Positions 10,102 to 20,523 are shown, counted from the first letter of the stretch. The stretch: DNA of 64,000 nucleotides from Bellilinea sp. (GCA_026003615.1 BPHQ01000001.1:372001-436000); one strand, 5' to 3'. Translations and numbers: made by a program. Notes: generated from the letters alone by a model not told the origin.

Positions 10102-11031
10102 TTATGTTCGAAATTCAGCGGGCTTAAACCGCGACCATCGCGCGAAAATCGCCATGGAAAGTAGCCTCCCGGCGCTCTTTTCTTTCAAGGTCACTTCGCC
10201 GCAGCTCCACTCACCCTGTGATGATTGAATTATTTCTTGTAAAGCATATTGGAGAGTTAAAGCCGAGGCTTTGACGGCGTAAGCCGTAAGCACGACAAAC
10301 AGCGGTTCGGGTGCAAGCACTTTTTTACAGGCTTCCAGTAAAATGGGTAATAACCGGAAGAATTCCCACACCTCCCCTTTGGGACCGCGTCCAAATTTGG
10401 GCGGGTCGAGTATCAAACCGTCGTATTTTACGCCGCGGCGGCTTTCTCGCTGAACAAACTTAACCGCATCATCCAGTATCCAGCGAATGGGAGCTTGTTC
10501 CAGCCCGGAAAGAGTCTGATTTTCCCGCGCCCAGGTGAGAACTTTTCGAGAAGCATCCACATGAGTGACGCGGGCGCCGCTTTGGGCGGCAGCCAAGCTC
10601 GCCAGACCTGTATAACCAAACAGATTCAACACCCTGACCGGCCGACCTGCTGCTGAGATTTGTTCTGCAATCCAATCCCATTGACAGGCTTGCTCCGGAA
10701 AAACCCCCACATGACGGGAAGCGGTCATTTGGACGGAAAACGACAAATTTTTGTAACGCATTGTCCAGCGTTCGGGTAAAGACTTGTACTGCTGCCAGTG
10801 TCCACCGTTTTCTTCGGGCGTTGGCACAAAACGGGCGTGTGCAGCTGCCCATTTGCTCTCGGGCAGGGCGGGAGACCAGACTGCCTCAGCTTCGGGTCGA
10901 ATAAGGAGGTGTTGACCAAAGCGTTCCATCTTCCAGCCATTCCCGCTATCCACCAGTTCATACTCTCTCCAGTCCGGCGAGGTCAGAATAATGTAGGGGA
11001 ATTGGAATTTATTTTTATTCGATATTGCCAT
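10102..11031 (-). CDS. RlmI/class I SAM-dependent methyltransferase (RNA methyltransferase-like)
   Basis: 309 aa; VLNLFGYTGLASLAAAQSGARVTHVDASRKVLTWARENQTLSG, LILDPPKFGRGPKGEVWE. Confidence 0.82.
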   Translation of the reverse strand: MAISNKNKFQFPYIILTSPDWREYELVDSGNGWKMERFGQHLLIRPEAEAVWSPALPESKWAAAHARFVPTPEENGGHWQQYKSLPERWTMRYKNLSFSVQMTASRHVGVFPEQACQWDWIAEQISAAGRPVRVLNLFGYTGLASLAAAQSGARVTHVDASRKVLTWARENQTLSGLEQAPIRWILDDAVKFVQRESRRGVKYDGLILDPPKFGRGPKGEVWEFFRLLPILLEACKKVLAPEPLFVVLTAYAVKASALTLQYALQEIIQSSQGEWSCGEVTLKEKSAGRLLSMAIFARWSRFKPAEFRT

Positions 11032-11173
11032 ACTGCAAGCGAGTATATCAGATTTTAACTGTTGTCACTCTCATGATTTGGTCGAAAGTCTAGGACTGGA
11101 TTGAAAAGGAAGAATTTTTGTGGAGATTGATCAGCAGGGGGTTGCATCGTTCGACAGGAAGGAGATTGGGCAT

Positions 11174-11179
11174 TATAAT
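11174..11179 (+). promoter_or_regulatory. Candidate -10 box for the patB-like gene
   Basis: TATAAT with upstream TTCGAC at 18-nt spacing. Confidence 0.45.
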
Positions 11180-11228
11180 CCTCAGCGTTTTTAGATACAA
11201 CACCGTAATTGATTACGAGGATTTGCTG

Positions 11229-12395
11229 ATGCCGAAGTTTGATTTTGACATGGTAATTGACCGCCGAAATTCGGAGAGCATTAAGTGGCATTATTTTGCA
11301 GAAGATGTTTTGCCCATGTGGGTTGCAGACATGGATTTTGCAGCTGCTCCCATCATTCTTGAAGCACTGAACCAGAGAGTTTCGCATGGGGTTTTCGGGT
11401 ACCCGGCTGAATTAAAGGGTTTGAGAGAAGCTATTTTGACCTGGCTGGAAAAACGATACGGCTGGAAGGTCAAGGCTGAGGATTTGATCTTCCTGCCGGG
11501 GGTTGTTGTTGGTTTCAATCTCGTAACGCAGGCATTGTGTGCTGATCAGCGGGGTGTGGTCATTCAAACGCCCGTCTATCCGCCATTCTTAAGTGTCGGA
11601 CAAAATGCGGGTGTCCCATTGCTTTCCTCCAAACTGACAGTGCAATGCACTCACCATTACGAAGTTGATTTTGATTCTTTTAAGCGGTCCCTCGATCAAA
11701 ATGCCGGAATGTTCCTGTTGTGCAATCCCCATAACCCGGTCGGACGGGTTTTCAGCCGGTTAGAGTTAGAGCAGATGGCTGAAGAATGTTTGAAACGGGA
11801 TGTGGTGATTTGCTCGGATGAGATCCATTGCGATCTGGTATATGAAGGAAAGCGGCATATTCCGATTGCTTCGCTGGATGACGAGATTGCTCAAAAAACG
11901 GTTACCCTGATGGCTCCCAGCAAGACGTTTAATATCCCCGGGCTGGAGTTTTCTTTTGCGGTTGTTCCAAATCCCCAATTGAGGCAAAAAATTCATCAAG
12001 CCCGGCGCGGATTGGTGGGGGGAGTAAATCTGATGGGAATGACGGCAGCAAGAGCCGCGTATCAACACGGGGAAGAATGGCTGGAGCAACTGATTGCTTA
12101 TCTCCAAGCCAACCGTGATTGGCTTTATCATACTGTGCATAAATCCATGAAGGATGTTGGCATGCCGTTGCCGGAAGGGACTTATCTGGCCTGGCTGGAT
12201 TTCAGCCAGACTGCAATCGGAAATGACCCGTTCGCATTTTTCCTCAATAAAGCCAAAGTTGGTTTAAATGACGGCCGTGCTTTTGGAAACGGGGGGGAAG
12301 GACATGTGCGCCTGAATTTCGGGTGCCCCCGCAGCCTGTTACAGGAAGGTGTTCACCGCATGATTGCGGCATTGGAGAAAAATCAAAGAGGATAA
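11229..12395 (+). CDS. MalY/PatB family PLP-dependent aminotransferase / cystathionine beta-lyase
   Basis: FDMVIDRRNSESIKWHYF...LPMWVADMDF, NPHNPVGRVF, SDEIHCDL, APSKTFNIPGL. Confidence 0.9.
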   Translation: MPKFDFDMVIDRRNSESIKWHYFAEDVLPMWVADMDFAAAPIILEALNQRVSHGVFGYPAELKGLREAILTWLEKRYGWKVKAEDLIFLPGVVVGFNLVTQALCADQRGVVIQTPVYPPFLSVGQNAGVPLLSSKLTVQCTHHYEVDFDSFKRSLDQNAGMFLLCNPHNPVGRVFSRLELEQMAEECLKRDVVICSDEIHCDLVYEGKRHIPIASLDDEIAQKTVTLMAPSKTFNIPGLEFSFAVVPNPQLRQKIHQARRGLVGGVNLMGMTAARAAYQHGEEWLEQLIAYLQANRDWLYHTVHKSMKDVGMPLPEGTYLAWLDFSQTAIGNDPFAFFLNKAKVGLNDGRAFGNGGEGHVRLNFGCPRSLLQEGVHRMIAALEKNQRG

Positions 12396-12396
12396 G

Positions 12397-13044
12397 ATGA
12401 CTCAAATCACTCAAACCCCAAATTCCAGCAGGGGGTGCGGAGGCTGCTTGTGGAGGGGGATGGGGGTTTTCAGTTTTCTGCTTTTGCTCCCGCTGGTGAT
12501 CTACGGGATATTGTATGCGGTGGGTGCGTTGTTGATTACGTCGGATCCATTGAAGGATGCCAGGATGATCGTTCTATTAAGCGGTGGAGACCGCCAGCGC
12601 TGGCAGGAGGCTGTCAAATTATATCAGGCTGAACCTTCCCGAATTATTTTGATCACCGAGACCGGCGACACGATTAATGAAATTGGCACTCGTTACAGTT
12701 TGCTGGTGCGAAACAATCTATCGGCAATGGGCGTGCCAATGGACAATATCCGCATCATTCCTGAGGTATCCCGTTCGACCGTAGAGGAAGCCAGAAGCGT
12801 GCGGGAATACATGGAATACTGGGGGCACCCTTCCTGTGTTGTGGTAACGGATCCCTACCATACCTTCCGCACACGATTGATCTTTCATGATACTTTTCGA
12901 GGAAGTTCGGTTAAAGTACAAATTCACGCGGTACAGGGACACTGGTATCAGGCCGCAACCTGGATGTTTAGCCGGCAAGGGTGGGAGGTCACTTTGCTGG
13001 AATTGGTTAAAGTTGGGGGTTATTTAATCGGCGCGGGCCGCTGA
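12397..13044 (+). CDS. YdcF/ElyC/SanA-like DUF218 membrane protein
   Basis: TM N-terminus then IVLLSGGDRQRWQEAVKLYQ, E..S.STVEEA, VVTDPYHTFRTRLIF. Confidence 0.78.
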   Translation: MTQITQTPNSSRGCGGCLWRGMGVFSFLLLLPLVIYGILYAVGALLITSDPLKDARMIVLLSGGDRQRWQEAVKLYQAEPSRIILITETGDTINEIGTRYSLLVRNNLSAMGVPMDNIRIIPEVSRSTVEEARSVREYMEYWGHPSCVVVTDPYHTFRTRLIFHDTFRGSSVKVQIHAVQGHWYQAATWMFSRQGWEVTLLELVKVGGYLIGAGR

Positions 13045-13052
13045 GAGAAACA

Positions 13053-13077
13053 ACAGAGCCGCTTGGAGCGGCTCTGT
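13053..13077. terminator. Hairpin between convergent genes, possible terminator (no clear U-tract)
   Basis: acagagccgc-ttgga-gcggctctgt, perfect 10-bp stem. Confidence 0.55.
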
Positions 13078-13103
13078 ATGACGGTTGGTAGATTGAGATA
13101 TGG

Positions 13104-13316
13104 TTATTGCAATGGGACAACTTGCGCGGCTTGGAGACCTTTGGGACCTTTTTCGATAGAAAACTCCACTTTCTGGCCTTCCTTCAACTGCTTGTAGCCC
13201 TGCATATCGATTGCGGAGAAATGTACGAAGACATCCTCCCCATTGTCACGGCCGATAAAGCCGTACCCCTTGGCGGGGTTGAACCACTTGACGGTCCCTG
13301 TGAAACGTTCTGACAT
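13104..13316 (-). CDS. csp: Cold-shock domain protein
   Basis: [31 protein letters not shown]...[23 protein letters not shown]. Confidence 0.96.
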   Translation of the reverse strand: MSERFTGTVKWFNPAKGYGFIGRDNGEDVFVHFSAIDMQGYKQLKEGQKVEFSIEKGPKGLQAAQVVPLQ

Positions 13317-13382
13317 GCTTTACTCCATACATTTTGAAAAATTTCAGGTCCGGCTCCATGAGCCGCTTGACCATGTACGACA

Positions 13383-13411
13383 AATGTATCATGCCTTATT
13401 TTTGATGTCAA
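13383..13411 (-). promoter_or_regulatory. Sigma70-type promoter of csp
   Basis: Minus strand TTGACA-17 nt-TACATT. Confidence 0.7.
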
Positions 13412-13591
13412 GTCAGAATGGTTTAGAATTTTTTTGATTACACCAATCTCCTGTCAAAAACTCTCTTTTTTCAATGGCTGAGCAGTCCAAGCGAGGGCTG
13501 GTCACCTGGATTGCTTTGAAGGGTGAGCGTATTGCATAAAATCATAGGGTGGGGGATAATAAACCAGTCTTGAAGGTGAACTTGATCTGAT

Positions 13592-15055
13592 GTGGTAAAG
13601 ATGCTGAAATTCAATCTTCAAAGCCTCAAACGCCAGTCATTGCTGGCGATGATGATTGTTCTTCCGTTGGTTTTCCTCACTTTTTTACCCATTTCTCCCC
13701 GACCCTTCCGAGAATTGGATCTTCTTGCGGCCTTGTATCAGGCGGAGGTTTTGGGCAATCACGAAAAAGCCGCTCATTATTTGCGATTATTGTTGGATGA
13801 TTACCCAGAACGAGTAGAATGGTGGGAGCGTTTGGCTTTTCATGAACTTGAAGCGGGGAACATCACCCAGGCGGCTGGCGATTTTCAACAAGCCTGGCAG
13901 GAAGAGGCGATTTCCAGTCAAGGCTTGTTTGCCTTGACAAAAATCCTTCTTGAATTGGGGCAACCCGACCGTGCAGTGCAATACGGCCTTATTCTGGTTG
14001 AGAGAGAGGATTTTCCCCCTGAGTATTTTCCACAACTGATTGAAGTTTTTGAGAAAGCCAATCGTTGGGATCTGGCGAATCAAACTGCTCAACGTTGGGT
14101 GGAACTCCAGCCTCAAAACAGCGAGGCAGTCTGGACAGCGGCTGTGTTACAGGCTTTTCAAAATCCAGAGGAGGCTATAAGCCTGTTGATTCCGTTGAGT
14201 GCCGAGCGCGGGGAGCAGGCACGTCAGGCCAGCCGCCTGTTAGAGGCGTTAGAAACCGCGCAAGAAAACCCTGACCCTGCCTATCAACGGGTGGTCATTG
14301 GTCAACGATTGGGGGAGATGGGTTACTGGAATGTCGCCGAGCAGGCTTTTTTGGAGGCTGTCCGTTTGTTACCGGATTATGCCGAGGGATGGGCTCTTTT
14401 GGCGGAAGCGCGTCAGAATTTGGGCAGGGATGGTTTCCCGGAATTACGGCGGGCATTTGAACTCAACCCCGTTTCGGACATTGTCCAAACGGCTATGGCG
14501 CTCTACTGGCGGCGTCAGGATCAGCCAACAGTGGCTTTGGGCTATTTGCGAACATTGGCAGAAAAATATCCCAACGAAGGACGCTGGCAAGTCGAAATCG
14601 GGGCTGCGTTGGCGCAGAGTGGAGACTTGGTGGGGGCACTCCACGCATATCGGCGGGCGGTAGAAATTGAGCCGGAAAATGCCGAATTGTGGAGGTCACT
14701 GGCAGTGTTTTCAGCCTCCAACGGTTTTGATCCACAAGCCTATACTTTACCGGCTGCCCAGCGGGCTTTAGATCTGGATGGCAGCAACCCCGCCTCGTTA
14801 GACACGGCTGGTTTTGTTTATCTCCAATTGGGAAAATGGGAAGAAGCGGAACAATTCTTGCAACAGGCATTGAAAGTAGATGAGTCCTATGCTCCCGCTT
14901 TGCTTCACCTGGGTCAGGTTTATCTTGAAATGGGTAGAACCAGTCAGGCTTTCCAACCCCTGAAAAAGGCTGCCGAATCGCAAGATGATGTGATTTCCCT
15001 GACCGCCCAGAGATTGTTACAGCGTTACTTTCCTGGTGAAGCCATTCAACCGTAG
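13592..15055 (+). CDS. Membrane-anchored TPR-repeat protein
   Basis: 487 aa; N-terminal TM and many TPR units (GDLVGALHAYRRAVEIEPENAELWRSLA; GKWEEAEQFLQQALKVDESYAPALLHLGQVY). Confidence 0.82.
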   Translation: MVKMLKFNLQSLKRQSLLAMMIVLPLVFLTFLPISPRPFRELDLLAALYQAEVLGNHEKAAHYLRLLLDDYPERVEWWERLAFHELEAGNITQAAGDFQQAWQEEAISSQGLFALTKILLELGQPDRAVQYGLILVEREDFPPEYFPQLIEVFEKANRWDLANQTAQRWVELQPQNSEAVWTAAVLQAFQNPEEAISLLIPLSAERGEQARQASRLLEALETAQENPDPAYQRVVIGQRLGEMGYWNVAEQAFLEAVRLLPDYAEGWALLAEARQNLGRDGFPELRRAFELNPVSDIVQTAMALYWRRQDQPTVALGYLRTLAEKYPNEGRWQVEIGAALAQSGDLVGALHAYRRAVEIEPENAELWRSLAVFSASNGFDPQAYTLPAAQRALDLDGSNPASLDTAGFVYLQLGKWEEAEQFLQQALKVDESYAPALLHLGQVYLEMGRTSQAFQPLKKAAESQDDVISLTAQRLLQRYFPGEAIQP

Positions 15056-15116
15056 GGGCAGCCATCTACCCCAACGGCAAAGGAATGCCGAAAATCAGCC
15101 GCAGGAGGTTGATCCG

Positions 15117-15782
15117 ATGTTGAGGGCTTTACGGAAAGGTTTGATCATAATTTCGATTTTTGTTTTCCTGAGTGGATGCAATCTGATTGAGAAAATCGAG
15201 GCTTCGGCTCTGGCAGCCAAAGATGCAGGAAGTATTCTGTATTATGATGATTTTTCGGATTCCGCCAGCGGCTGGCGGCAGTGGAGTTCACCAGAGGCGG
15301 TGATACATTATCAAAATGGTGTGCTTGCCTTCTTAATCAACCAACCGAATTATGATTACTGGTCGCTGGCGGGGAAAAATTTTACCGATGTGACTCTTGC
15401 AGTTGAAGCAGAATTGATGAATGGACCAACCGATAATGATTTTGGGTTGATATGCCGTTTTCAGGACGAATATAATTTTTATGCCTTTCTGATCAGCAGC
15501 GACGGATACGGGGGAATTGTCAAGGTAAAAGATGGCCTTTATCAGGTATTGAGTAACCCAAATGGTCTGGAATTTGGTAAAATGATCACGCAAGGATATG
15601 CCCGCAATCAATTGCGAGCGGATTGTATAGGCCCGCGCCTGAGTTTATATGTCAATCAACAGAAGTTTGCCGAAGTAGAAGATACCGATTTCAGCATGGG
15701 TGATGTTGGGCTGCTTGCCGGTGCTTATCAAACAGCGGGTGTCGAAGTTCATTTTGACAATTTCTATGTGATCAAGCCTTAG
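15117..15782 (+). CDS. Putative lipoprotein with LamG/concanavalin-like region
   Basis: MLRALRKGLIIISIFVFLSGCNL lipobox; DDFSDSASGW...FGLICRFQDEYNFYAFLISSDG; RBS gcaggagg. Confidence 0.7.
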   Translation: MLRALRKGLIIISIFVFLSGCNLIEKIEASALAAKDAGSILYYDDFSDSASGWRQWSSPEAVIHYQNGVLAFLINQPNYDYWSLAGKNFTDVTLAVEAELMNGPTDNDFGLICRFQDEYNFYAFLISSDGYGGIVKVKDGLYQVLSNPNGLEFGKMITQGYARNQLRADCIGPRLSLYVNQQKFAEVEDTDFSMGDVGLLAGAYQTAGVEVHFDNFYVIKP

Positions 15783-15786
15783 AGGT

Positions 15787-17073
15787 ATGCGCGTTTATTT
15801 CGATACAATTGGCTGCCGCTTAAACCAAAGCGAGATCGAATTACTTGCCCGTCAGTTCCGGGCTGCCGGTTATTCCATTGCGGAAACAGCTGCCGAAGCC
15901 GATGTGGTGGTCATTAACACCTGTACGGTGACCAGTGCGGCAGCTTCCGATTCCCGACAGAAAATCCGTCAGGCTGCCAGAGCGGGTGGCGCTTCTATTG
16001 CGGTAACCGGCTGCTGGGCAACGCTGGAGCCTGAAGCCGCCCGGCGATTGCCAAATGTGACCTGGGTGATACCCAATGCCGAAAAACACCACCTGACATC
16101 TACAGTATTGGGTGTGCCGACCGAGGAGTTCGATCTTGAACCACTTGCCCGACAGCCTTTGCCCGGTCTGCATCAGCGTACGCGTGCCTTTATCAAAGTT
16201 CAGGATGGTTGTGATAATTTTTGCACGTTTTGTATTACTCGTCTGGCAAGGGGAAAAGGACATAGTCAATCCATTGGTCAGGTTATAACCGAAGTGAGAG
16301 CGGCTGTGGACGGCGGCGCGCGGGAGGTTGTGCTTTCCGGTGTTCACCTGGGATCTTGGGGAAAGGATTTTTCTCCGCCGCTGCACCTCCGGCATCTGAT
16401 TGAAGCGATTCTTTTGGATACGGATGTGGAGCGTGTAAGGCTCTCATCGCTTGAGCCGTGGGATTTGGACGACGCATTCTTCCGTTTGTGGGAAAACCCG
16501 CGAATGTGCCGACATCTGCATCTACCGCTTCAATCCGGTAGTGCGGCGACTTTGAAGCGGATGGTTCGAAAGACTACACCCGCGGCATACGCCCGATTGC
16601 TCGATTCGGCCCGTTCAAATTGCCCGGAGATGGCGATTACCACCGATATTATTGTTGGTTTCCCGGGGGAAAGCGAAAGTGAATTTGAAGAGAGCCTGGC
16701 TTTTGTAAACCAGATGAATTTTGCCGGCGGGCATGTCTTTTCGTACTCTGTTCGGGAGGGAACGGCAGCAGCCCGAATGAAATCCCATATTCATGGTACG
16801 GTGATTCGACGGCGGAATGCCCGAATGCGGGAGGTTTTGCGACAATCCTCTCTGATTTATCGCCAACGGTTCATCGGGGAGGTTGCCAGTGTATTATGGG
16901 AATCCTGCGATGAGCTAGGGGTGCAGGGTTGGCGGCTACACGGCCTTACCGACCATTACATCCGCGTGGAAGCCTGGTCATCGCAACCGCTTTGGAATCA
17001 GATTAGCCGGGTCAGGTTGGAGCAAACCACGGAAGATGGAATGCAGGCTGTCATCCTCAATTTAAGCGGATAA
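15787..17073 (+). CDS. mtaB: tRNA t6A37 methylthiotransferase (radical SAM)
   Basis: TIGCRLNQSEIE, VINTCTVT, KVQDGCDNFCTFCITRLARGKGHSQ, LHLPLQSGS, TTDIIVGFPGE. Confidence 0.93.
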   Translation: MRVYFDTIGCRLNQSEIELLARQFRAAGYSIAETAAEADVVVINTCTVTSAAASDSRQKIRQAARAGGASIAVTGCWATLEPEAARRLPNVTWVIPNAEKHHLTSTVLGVPTEEFDLEPLARQPLPGLHQRTRAFIKVQDGCDNFCTFCITRLARGKGHSQSIGQVITEVRAAVDGGAREVVLSGVHLGSWGKDFSPPLHLRHLIEAILLDTDVERVRLSSLEPWDLDDAFFRLWENPRMCRHLHLPLQSGSAATLKRMVRKTTPAAYARLLDSARSNCPEMAITTDIIVGFPGESESEFEESLAFVNQMNFAGGHVFSYSVREGTAAARMKSHIHGTVIRRRNARMREVLRQSSLIYRQRFIGEVASVLWESCDELGVQGWRLHGLTDHYIRVEAWSSQPLWNQISRVRLEQTTEDGMQAVILNLSG

Positions 17074-17082
17074 ACGGGCTTT

Positions 17083-17715
17083 TTATTGCAGCAACCAGAA
17101 CACCAGCGTGAAGCTGATCATCCCCCACAGGATACCGACGATAGTCTGGGAAAAGGTATGGCGCTTGAGGTGCACCCGCGACCAGGCTACGAGTGGGAGG
17201 AGGATCAGCATGGGAAGGGTGGAAATACCCCCAACCCAGTAACCCAGCGAGGAAAAACCAGCAATTGCAGCGGCGTGAGCCGAGATTTTCCACTTTAAAT
17301 TGACCAGAAATAGACCGCTGGTTTCTAACAGAGCGGCGGCGGCGATGATTTGGAGCGAAGCAGGAGCATGAGCGTGCCAGAGCAATCCAAAGGTTACCAG
17401 ACAGCACCCGATACTGAGCAGATAAGGGCGAACGCGCTGCTGGCGCACGTACACATCCAAATCGGTGATTTGCCCGCTCCGGTGAAGGTAGATCAAATAA
17501 GCCGCCGGCGCGAAAATGATGAACAAAAAAGTAATTATTCCCCAGCCAATTGCAGCCCGGCTTGAATTTACCAGGGTTGCGAGAAAAAGCGCGGCAGTTG
17601 CAACCAGTGGAGGTGAAAACATGCGGGAGATATACTCGGCCAGCCGATAATCCCATCTTTGCGGTACAATTGGCACAATTTGTTCGCAGGCATGGGTGGT
17701 AGGGTTGAATTCCAT
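17083..17715 (-). CDS. PAP2-like membrane phosphatase
   Basis: 210 aa multi-pass; KISAHAA...WSRVHLKRHTFSQTIVG PAP2-type motif. Confidence 0.65.
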   Translation of the reverse strand: MEFNPTTHACEQIVPIVPQRWDYRLAEYISRMFSPPLVATAALFLATLVNSSRAAIGWGIITFLFIIFAPAAYLIYLHRSGQITDLDVYVRQQRVRPYLLSIGCCLVTFGLLWHAHAPASLQIIAAAALLETSGLFLVNLKWKISAHAAAIAGFSSLGYWVGGISTLPMLILLPLVAWSRVHLKRHTFSQTIVGILWGMISFTLVFWLLQ

Positions 17716-17857
17716 ATTTTGAATTCCAACGTTCTTTTTTACTACTATAAAGGCGGGCTGTTAAGGCCGGTTGATGATCAGGTTAAAGTTTGGTCAAAAG
17801 ATGGCAAGGATAAATCGGTTGTATTAAGACCATGCAGAGAGGAGTGAGAATTTTCCC

Positions 17858-19567
17858 GTGAGCCAGAAGAATTGGTGGCAGACCGCAGTTTTTTATCAAA
17901 TCTACCCACGCAGTTTTGCGGATGGCAACGCTGATGGCATCGGCGATTTTGAAGGAATGATCGAAAAAGTAGATTACCTCCACTGGTTGGGAGTGGATGC
18001 CATCTGGCTCTCCCCGCATTTTACTTCTCCGCAGGTGGACTGGGGTTACGATGTCAGTAATTATTATGGGATTGCTCCCGAATATGGCAGCATGGAGCAA
18101 TTCATGAAGTTTATGGAGGAGCTACACCGCCGTGACATGCGGTTGGTTTTAGATTTGGTCCTAAATCACACATCCGATCAACACCCGTGGTTTTTGGAAT
18201 CTCGCTCCAGCCGGGATAATCCAAAACGGAACTGGTACATCTGGAAGCCTCCTCACAATGGCGGTCCTCCTAATGACTGGTTTTCTACTTTTGGCGGCTC
18301 TGCATGGACATTTGATCCGCATACCGGGGAATACTACTACCATTTCTTTTTTGCCCAACAACCTGATCTGAATTGGAGAAATCCGGAAGTCAAGCAAGCC
18401 ATGTTTGATGTGGTGCGCCATTGGCTGAACCTTGGTGTGGATGGCTTTCGGCTGGATGCGGTTGGTACGATTTTTGAAAGGGAGGGTTACCCGCCCCATG
18501 CTACCGGTGATCATCTGGATGCCATTTACCGGGATGCCAGGCTTGCCAGGTCGAAGGCCGAGGAACGCAAAGCCAATCGCCGTTGGATGCGAATGTTTCG
18601 CCATCAGGTGGATATGCCCGAAGTACATGACCTGATGCGCGAACTTCGTCAGGTGGTCAATGAATACCCGGACAAAGTCTTGATCGGTGAGACCGAAGAT
18701 GTGCGGTTTTACGGGTACGGCCAGGATGAACTTCACCTGATTTTCAATTTTCCCCTGATGCGCACCGAACGGATTTCGCCTCGCTGGGTGCGTGAAAACC
18801 AGAGAGAAAGACTTTCGCAAATGCCACCGGGGGCATGGCCGTGCAATACCTTGAACAACCACGACTCGGGGCGGATGATGAGCCAGTTTGGAGATGGAAA
18901 ACACGACGAACAGATTGCGCGGCTCAACCTGGCTTTACTGCTTACCCTGAAGGGCACGCCGTTTCTTTACAATGGAGAAGAAATTGGCATGGTCAACCAC
19001 TTAGGGCTTAAGGTAGAGGATTTCCGCGACCCGTTGAGTTTACATGCTTACCGCCTTGAAATTGAATTGCTGGGTTCGTCACCTCAAGAGGCTGAATATT
19101 ATGCGATTCAATACGGGCGGGATAAGTGTCGCACGCCGCTCCAATGGGCGAACCGGCCCAACGCAGGTTTTTGCCCGGTAAATGTAAAACCCTGGCTGCC
19201 GGTACATCCAAATTTTGTGGAAGGGGTCAACGTGCAAGATCAGCAGAAAGAACCCGACTCGATGCTGAACTATTACCGGCAATTATTGCACTTGCGAAAA
19301 AACACGCCTGCATTGATTGAAGGTGACTATCAACCCTTGGACGAAAACAACCGTGCTGTATTCACTTTCTTGAGGCGGGCGGAGAATCAAATTTGCCTGG
19401 TGGCGTTGAATATGAAACCACACGCTGCAAAAACCACTTTACCATACTGGATGAAAAATTTGCGGTGTGTTTTTTCAACACACCGCAGGGAAGGTCAGAT
19501 GGAGCGGTTTGGAGTTATCTCCTTGCAGCCTTTTGAAGTCTGGATTGGGAAAGTTGAATCGGTTTAG
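17858..19567 (+). CDS. GH13 alpha-glucosidase / oligo-1,6-glucosidase-like
   Basis: WWQTAVFYQIYPRSFADGNADGIGDFEGM, DLVLNHTSDQHPWF, GVDGFRLDAVG, LIGETEDV, LNNHDSGRM. Confidence 0.92.
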   Translation: MSQKNWWQTAVFYQIYPRSFADGNADGIGDFEGMIEKVDYLHWLGVDAIWLSPHFTSPQVDWGYDVSNYYGIAPEYGSMEQFMKFMEELHRRDMRLVLDLVLNHTSDQHPWFLESRSSRDNPKRNWYIWKPPHNGGPPNDWFSTFGGSAWTFDPHTGEYYYHFFFAQQPDLNWRNPEVKQAMFDVVRHWLNLGVDGFRLDAVGTIFEREGYPPHATGDHLDAIYRDARLARSKAEERKANRRWMRMFRHQVDMPEVHDLMRELRQVVNEYPDKVLIGETEDVRFYGYGQDELHLIFNFPLMRTERISPRWVRENQRERLSQMPPGAWPCNTLNNHDSGRMMSQFGDGKHDEQIARLNLALLLTLKGTPFLYNGEEIGMVNHLGLKVEDFRDPLSLHAYRLEIELLGSSPQEAEYYAIQYGRDKCRTPLQWANRPNAGFCPVNVKPWLPVHPNFVEGVNVQDQQKEPDSMLNYYRQLLHLRKNTPALIEGDYQPLDENNRAVFTFLRRAENQICLVALNMKPHAAKTTLPYWMKNLRCVFSTHRREGQMERFGVISLQPFEVWIGKVESV

Positions 19568-20523
19568 ATTTTCAACTGGGAGATGATGTTTTTAAGTACA
19601 GCCGCAGATTTTTGTAAGCCGGCGACTTCCTCTTCGCTTAAGTCCAGACGAATGATGCGTTCGACACCGTCCAGATCCACAATTGTGGGCAAGCTCAGGC
19701 AGACATCCTCAATCCCGTAGTAGGGTTCGTCAATGTAACTGGAAACGGAAAGGACAGTGCCTTGATCGCGGATGATGGCTTCGCAGATACGCACCAGCCC
19801 ACTGGCAATGCCATAATAGGTTGCCCCTTTACGCTCGATTATGTGATACGCAGCATCGCGAGTTTGTTCAAAAATCGAGTTGAGAATCTCATCTGCGCAA
19901 CCCAATTCATTGACGGCGCAATATTGCGGCAGCCGCATTCCGGCAATGTTGGCTAAGGACCAGACAGGCACTTCGCTGTCGCCATGTTCGCCGATGATAT
20001 GAGCATGGACACTGCGCGGATCAACGTCAAAATGCTGGGAAAGCAGATAACGAAAACGGGCAGTATCCAAAACTGTACCGGAGCCGATTACATGGTTGCG
20101 CCTGAAGCCGGAGATCTTAAACGCGACATAGGTCAGAATGTCAACAGGGTTGGTAGCAATTAACAAAATACCGTTGGGGTTGTTTTCTACAATTTTTGGA
20201 ATGATTTGCTTGAAAATCTCGGTATTCCGCTGTACCAAATCCAGGCGGGTTTCGCCGGGGCGTTGAGCCGAACCGGCCGTGATGACTGTGATGATGGCTC
20301 CGGCAGTGTCTTCGTAACTGCCTGCCCAAATGCGCGCTGGTCGGCCGAGCGGCATGGCATGATTTAAGTCCATCGCTTCCCCTTCGGCTTTGGCGTGGTT
20401 GGCATCAATCAGCACAATTTCGCTGGCCAGTCCACTCAAAAGGAGAGAGTACGCAAAGGTGGCGCCGACATTTCCCGCACCGACAATGGCTACACGGGTT
20501 GGCTTCTTGAAAACATGGGTCAT
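19564..20523 (-). CDS. ldh: L-lactate dehydrogenase
   Basis: VAIVGAGNVGATFAYSLLLSGLASEIVLIDAN, NPVDILTYVAFKISGF, IIGEHGDSEVPVWS. Confidence 0.92.
   Translation of the reverse strand: MTHVFKKPTRVAIVGAGNVGATFAYSLLLSGLASEIVLIDANHAKAEGEAMDLNHAMPLGRPARIWAGSYEDTAGAIITVITAGSAQRPGETRLDLVQRNTEIFKQIIPKIVENNPNGILLIATNPVDILTYVAFKISGFRRNHVIGSGTVLDTARFRYLLSQHFDVDPRSVHAHIIGEHGDSEVPVWSLANIAGMRLPQYCAVNELGCADEILNSIFEQTRDAAYHIIERKGATYYGIASGLVRICEAIIRDQGTVLSVSSYIDEPYYGIEDVCLSLPTIVDLDGVERIIRLDLSEEEVAGLQKSAAVLKNIISQLKI

Noticed and set aside
14493-15065. 190-aa minus-strand ORF opposite the TPR gene
   Set aside because: No motif; TPR repeats on the plus strand account for coding potential.
18161-18904. 247-aa minus-strand ORF antisense to the GH13 gene
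   Set aside because: Lies entirely within a clearly coding GH13 frame; composition is that of an antisense shadow ORF with no recognisable domain.
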